Assembly: GCA_020635565.1 (NCBI GenBank)
Contig: JACJZN010000012.1
Coordinates: forward strand, 1 to 40,032
Direction of reading: 5' to 3'
DNA: 40,032 nucleotides
From: Flavobacteriales bacterium
GTDB lineage: Bacteria; Bacteroidota; Bacteroidia; Flavobacteriales_D; Parvicellaceae
Shown here: piece by piece, positions 37,501 to 40,032 of the stretch
Layout of the letters: each line of letters opens with the position of its first letter
How positions within the stretch are numbered: the stretch's first letter is position 1
Notes under the pieces: generated by a model
Databases searched by the model: none
Told to the model about the DNA's origin: nothing
The model's input: the letters and a program-made list of their open reading frames with translations, nothing else
Position numbers and translations under genes: made by a program

Positions 37501-37656
37501 GATAGCAGCCTGCATCAGTAATTGTTGCGTTTGTACTTGTGCTGCAAGACTTGGAACTTCTTGAAGCAAGTGCTCGAAAGTGCTTTTTTCCTCAGCGGTC
37601 ATCTGATCGTTCAGATAACGCTCTATTTGTTCGATATGTTGAAGTTCGTTTCTCAT
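34567..37656 (-). CDS. Anti-sigma-like transmembrane protein fused to ZU5-like, CarboxypepD_reg and TonB_C modules
   Basis: 1029 aa. Residues 1-70 are a cytoplasmic helical segment (IERYLNDQMTAEEKSTFEHL) of the kind seen in anti-sigma factors, without a visible zinc-binding motif. One membrane helix follows at 76-94 (TGITGGVILVAILSYFSWF). The periplasmic part has an Asp/Thr-rich linker (100-160), a DAFVD/ZU5-like domain (190-272), an EF-hand-like loop DAYNDGKLTFRE (387-398), a carboxypeptidase regulatory-like domain (414-485), two coiled-coil stretches (about 640-690 and 860-920) and a C-terminal TonB_C domain (945-1029). Its gene follows the sigma factor by 16 bp, supporting an anti-sigma role. 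The fusion suggests that envelope contacts tune sigma activity. The C-terminal TonB_C lies without a typical Pro-rich TonB linker. Confidence 0.8.
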   Translation of the reverse strand: MRNELQHIEQIERYLNDQMTAEEKSTFEHLLQEVPSLAAQVQTQQLLMQAAIRKAIKADIAKYGATGGNFNWAKWTGITGGVILVAILSYFSWFSNDNDVINADIEEIGSHQISTDADTTDSQETAAEDSINYEGSIADTNTNVLQKSTTPKSKAYNYTEDTHCGGLKTWIEPEKQISVIDPKKGKTIEGKEGTLIIVPTDAFVDQNGDLITDEVSLELVEALRISDMIAYNLTTMNDNNALHSGGMIYVQPYVNGEKVNINPERPIYIEIPTEDYQADMKAWEGVIDQEGNINWKNPKDLEKYLTIVDFDLLNFLPNGFEEAVAAGMPFKTYKTADKELVDSLYYSLFAQQLSEVGEIDNLEEDSLYTYDEVMKFLGPSANMIGVDAYNDGKLTFREWLEILFGKSYLRGKTTLIGHVEDQFGKRIPNAKIQIVQKGFVNKQMITTDNKGYFTFNKLEDGDFIVYVTASGYDNYSSCVYKAGKDETFTIESALVLNPSSGINSNRKNSPGLIVEALTEEENSSSDPKVENKCFVSPQSVKTIKTENFGKTFLSTKEFEDRIKVIHQMPRAQQIFDLYVNNLSKNLWEVDEMAAKLLTGNDQQLFKAFAAQKLTNVKDANIYQDQLSAYYNEKKKENEKAAMQAAKAYQQKSEAELVKYQQQMNQLAKDYNQLSYGVNSTKKLPNGNLSLSSVNGSKRLNFTIPTPSLGLNKKNVATASNSYATPWYTAGWMNIDAYLHELSYGEQTVQINTKEKGAKIYQCLNLLKTVIPLTVTGIIAKAKFPKQGLPSATKMEKTYAIGIKKDQDGTLKYAEKHYNPYTGSSIEMEWKEVSAAELMENLRQLDGATSPLVNEIKAQEEAIRKQLEIKAQKAALKQEMDAIQTKMDAINKVLEKERAFIASLERVVNSCGIEEKPTNETQKWDSKIYDVVEEMPQFPNGSSAMNKFLAENLKYPSDLAMANIQGKVYIRFVVNEDGTLSNFEVIKGAHPSLDAEALRVAKMMPNWTPGKQNGQIVKVLYTLPFNFQLE

Positions 37657-37672
37657 GACAATTTGATTTAGG

Positions 37673-38218
37673 TTAAGATTGTTGCATTTCTTGCGCTAGC
37701 TGTGATGCTCGCTCAATGCACTTGTACTTTTGAGTCTTGGCAGAATTAAGGCTGGAAAAATTAAGTTTCTCAGCGATCTCTGTCATAGACATTTTCTGGA
37801 AATAGAATAACCTGAGTAACTCTTTACACTTTTCGGAGATCATATTAAGGATCTTCTCCATTGTATTGAGTTTGGCTTCTTTTTCCTCGTCATAACCTAA
37901 ATCCTGATCCGTCAGGATGAGTGTGTCACGCCATTCGAGTTCTACATGTTTATTTTGTTTTCTGAGTTCATTCTTAAGTAAGAATCTGTTGATACCATAA
38001 AGAAAGGTAGTGAGTTGTGAGGTCAACTGAAATTCAGGTTGTCTCACTTTTTCGATCAGAATGACCAAACTATCATTAAAGATCTCCTGAGCGGTTTCTG
38101 CACTTCCTCCTTCCTTCAGGATAAGAGCTTTCACCTTTGGAAACTCTTTGTAGAGTTTTTTGATCGGCTTTTCATTGTTGCCTTTTCTGATGCTATGAAT
38201 GATTTCTTGGTCTGTCAT
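37673..38218 (-). CDS. ECF-type RNA polymerase sigma factor
   Basis: A 181-aa protein with a sigma-70 region 2-like segment (FQLTSQLTTFLYGINRFLLK) and a region 4 helix-turn-helix (LLRLFYFQKMSMTEIAEKLN then SAKTQKYKCIERASQLAQ). Size and spacing fit Bacteroidota ECF sigma factors. It is the promoter-proximal gene of the - strand cluster and is followed by the putative anti-sigma protein. Targets cannot be read from the window. Confidence 0.85.
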   Translation of the reverse strand: MTDQEIIHSIRKGNNEKPIKKLYKEFPKVKALILKEGGSAETAQEIFNDSLVILIEKVRQPEFQLTSQLTTFLYGINRFLLKNELRKQNKHVELEWRDTLILTDQDLGYDEEKEAKLNTMEKILNMISEKCKELLRLFYFQKMSMTEIAEKLNFSSLNSAKTQKYKCIERASQLAQEMQQS

Positions 38219-38370
38219 AACGGGTTGTTTTCCCTCTTTATGTCAACGTTGTTTAAAGGTAACCTTTTTAATGAAGAAAAATTGTGGAAATCGTCAAACC
38301 GCACGTTGGTCTGCATGGCAGTAATTGATATTAACTCAGTACCCAATCATGAAGCCGACAGAAATGTCTG

Positions 38371-38441
38371 GACAAAAAAATCCCTGTTCCTTAACACTGT
38401 TTAGCACAGCATTCAAGAACAGGGCATTACTCAACCTATGA
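38371..38441 (-). terminator. Rho-independent terminator within a 71-bp repeat (copy 1)
   Basis: On the - strand, GCCCTGTTC (complement of 38417-38425) pairs with GAACAGGG (complement of 38382-38389), with an inner CTGT/ACAG stem, followed by a run of seven T. It lies 33 bp after the stop of the T9SS leucine-rich-repeat gene. It repeats at 39962-40032 with four differences. Confidence 0.85.
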
Positions 38442-38474
38442 AAAAAATCTACAGGGCAGTTTAGATTTTAAGAT

Positions 38475-39779
38475 CTACTCTTTAATGAATTTGATGATAT
38501 CTCCTTTTTCAGTTTGGATAAAATAAACTCCAGCTGTTAGGTTACTCAAGTCTATGTTTCCGTTTTGTTTAGTGATCGTTGAAGAGATCAATGTTTCTCC
38601 CAAAAGGTTCACAATTCTGATATCCAAAGTTTCTTTCACCTGGATGTTTAGTGTTCCTTTGGTTGGATTTGGATAAACGCGTACAATGTTCAGATTATCC
38701 TTACCGCTGATACCTAAAGTAGATTCAAATACAGCGGTTATGGTTCTGTCTGCACTAGCAGTAAAGGTGTATGGATTAGCAGTTGAGATGTCTGAACCAT
38801 TCTCTGTCCATTTAACAAATTGGTATCCAGAATTTGCTGTAGCAGTTAAAGTCACTGAGCTTCCGTCATCATAACTGCCGGCACCGTTTACAGATCCACC
38901 ATTACTAGGTGAAGAAGAACTACCGATGGTGTATTGAACAACTCCTCCACAGTTTTCGGTAATAATTACCCCTGCATCCCAAGAGAAATTAGCACCTTGA
39001 CTTGGGTTTCCGTTGGTCCAGTTTAATGCACTATACAGAGAGTCACTAACTTCAATGCATGTTAGGTTTGGATTTCCGTTAGCATGCATATAGGTTAAAT
39101 TTGGTGTGTTTCCATTATTGATGTTCAGTTCTGTTAGTTGATTGTTCGATAAAAAAATTCTGGTCATGCTTGGATGGTTACTTATATCTACGGAAGTCAA
39201 TAGATTCAGACTCATATCTATTTTAGTAAGATATGGGTTATTACTAATGTCTAATACAGAGATCTGATTATTGACCATTTGAATTTCTTGAAGCGATGGA
39301 TTGTTTGAAATATCAATCGATGTGAAATTGGCATCTCCAGCACTGATTTTCGTTAGATCTGGGCAATTGCTTAGATCGAGAGATGAAATTGGATTGCCGT
39401 CAACAAAAATTTGTGTAAGTGCTGTATTCGAACTAAGATCAAGACTTGAAATTTGATTATATGTGCATCGAAGGTCAAAAAGATTTACATTCTGACTAAC
39501 ATCTAATGACGTCAAAGAGTTGAATCCACAATAAAGAGCATTAATGTTCACAAAAGCCTCAATCCCAGTCATATCTGAAATATTCTTGTATTCAACAGAT
39601 ATCCATTGGTTGTAAGCTATCGCTTCGCTCACTTGTATTTCCGTATCAGAGTTAGTATTGATCGTAGGATTGTTGACCAATGCTGCCTTAAAATTAGCAT
39701 CTGGTATGTAAACATCCTGAGCGCCTATTGGAGAGGCAATTGTTGCAGCAACTATAGCTGAAAGTAAAATTTTCTTCAT
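38475..39779 (-). CDS. Leucine-rich-repeat protein with InlB-type repeat and T9SS type A sorting domain
   Basis: A 434-aa secreted protein. Signal peptide (KKILLSAIVAATIASPIGAQ) and DVYIPDANFKAALV, then about eight LRRs of the bacterial LTSLDVSQN type (residues 80-225). A divergent InlB B-repeat-like segment follows (GGSVNGAGSYDDGSSVTLTA ... FVKWTENG, 295-350), and the protein ends in a T9SS type A sorting domain (RVYPNPTKGTLNIQV ... GVYFIQTEKGDIIKFIKE). It is probably exported by T9SS and displayed on the surface or released, with a binding role. It is flanked on both sides by copies of the 71-bp terminator repeat, suggesting that a paralogous gene lies just beyond the window. Confidence 0.9.
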   Translation of the reverse strand: MKKILLSAIVAATIASPIGAQDVYIPDANFKAALVNNPTINTNSDTEIQVSEAIAYNQWISVEYKNISDMTGIEAFVNINALYCGFNSLTSLDVSQNVNLFDLRCTYNQISSLDLSSNTALTQIFVDGNPISSLDLSNCPDLTKISAGDANFTSIDISNNPSLQEIQMVNNQISVLDISNNPYLTKIDMSLNLLTSVDISNHPSMTRIFLSNNQLTELNINNGNTPNLTYMHANGNPNLTCIEVSDSLYSALNWTNGNPSQGANFSWDAGVIITENCGGVVQYTIGSSSSPSNGGSVNGAGSYDDGSSVTLTATANSGYQFVKWTENGSDISTANPYTFTASADRTITAVFESTLGISGKDNLNIVRVYPNPTKGTLNIQVKETLDIRIVNLLGETLISSTITKQNGNIDLSNLTAGVYFIQTEKGDIIKFIKE

Positions 39780-39961
39780 GGTTTATATTTTTTATTATTA
39801 GCAACAAAGAAAGAGCCTATCCAAGGCTGAATAATGATTTTATTTCCGAGATACGAAGTTGACTTTCCGAATGACGATACTACTCAGAAATCCTAGTAAT
39901 TGTTTAAAAAAAGCTCCGTTTCAAGACTCATTAATACAATTGATTTTAACCTTCTATCCAA

Positions 39962-40032
39962 GACAAAAAAATCCCTGTTCCTTTACACTGATTAACACAG
40001 CTTTCAAGAACAGGGCATTACTCAACCTATGA
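39962..40032 (-). terminator. Rho-independent terminator within a 71-bp repeat (copy 2)
   Basis: Same structure as 38371-38441: CCCTGTTC (39973-39980), GAACAGGG (40008-40015), and seven A on the + strand (39965-39971) giving the T run on the - strand. It should terminate a - strand gene whose 3' end lies to the right of the window. Confidence 0.8.

Overview
The window looks like a chromosomal segment of a low-GC member of the Bacteroidota, probably a gliding or marine/freshwater flavobacteria-like lineage. Evidence: two proteins with type IX secretion (T9SS) C-terminal sorting domains, a giant SprB-repeat adhesin, a LytS/LytTR two-component pair, Bacteroidota-type TAnnTTTG promoter elements, several TonB_C-domain proteins and an ECF-like sigma/anti-sigma pair. 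Species cannot be named from the sequence.

Layout. (1) 1-13161, core-like and intact on the + strand: the 3' part of a Y_Y_Y/LytS sensor kinase, its LytTR regulator, a short-chain dehydrogenase, an O-antigen ligase/TPR protein, a 1640-residue SprB-repeat T9SS adhesin, a DUF1398 protein (- strand), and a tightly packed biotin operon bioF-bioD-bioA. (2) 13162-14293, gene-free: palindromes and an 11-bp tandem repeat. (3) 14294 to about 26520, an accessory block that I read as an integron gene-cassette array without an integrase (a CALIN). It holds seven consecutive + strand cassettes separated by palindromic attC sites of about 75-140 bp. For five of the six cassettes with a recognisable attC, the first 9-10 bases (GTTRNNNN...) are the exact reverse complement of the 5' arm of that cassette's own attC. 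This is the signature left by attC recombination. Cargo: two serine beta-lactamase-family hydrolases, a HARE-HTH protein, a 5.9-kb module encoding a zinc ribbon, a YMDD reverse transcriptase, a HEPN-like protein and a GHKL ATPase with a C-terminal NOV/DUF3883-like nuclease domain, an unknown 220-aa protein, an outer-membrane barrel plus lipoprotein, and a second lipoprotein. Many of these genes are broken by single-base indels, mostly in homopolymers. They may be decayed genes or intact genes with assembly errors. (4) 26613-29964, intact + strand genes: two small envelope proteins, an OmpA-family protein and an Ntn-type Cys hydrolase. (5) 30002-39779, a - strand block: a sigma factor, a very large anti-sigma/TonB_C fusion, two small TonB_C proteins, a leucine-rich-repeat surface protein, a secreted protein, and a T9SS leucine-rich-repeat protein flanked on both sides by copies of a 71-bp terminator repeat.

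How it fits together. The first block serves envelope/surface biogenesis and biotin synthesis. The cassette array is the variable cargo, rich in secreted proteins and probable anti-phage or toxin-like functions. The last block is a cell-envelope signalling locus in which a sigma factor is probably controlled by a trans-membrane anti-sigma protein with TonB-like periplasmic modules. The most unusual candidate system is the reverse transcriptase / HEPN / GHKL-NOV module carried as one integron cassette.
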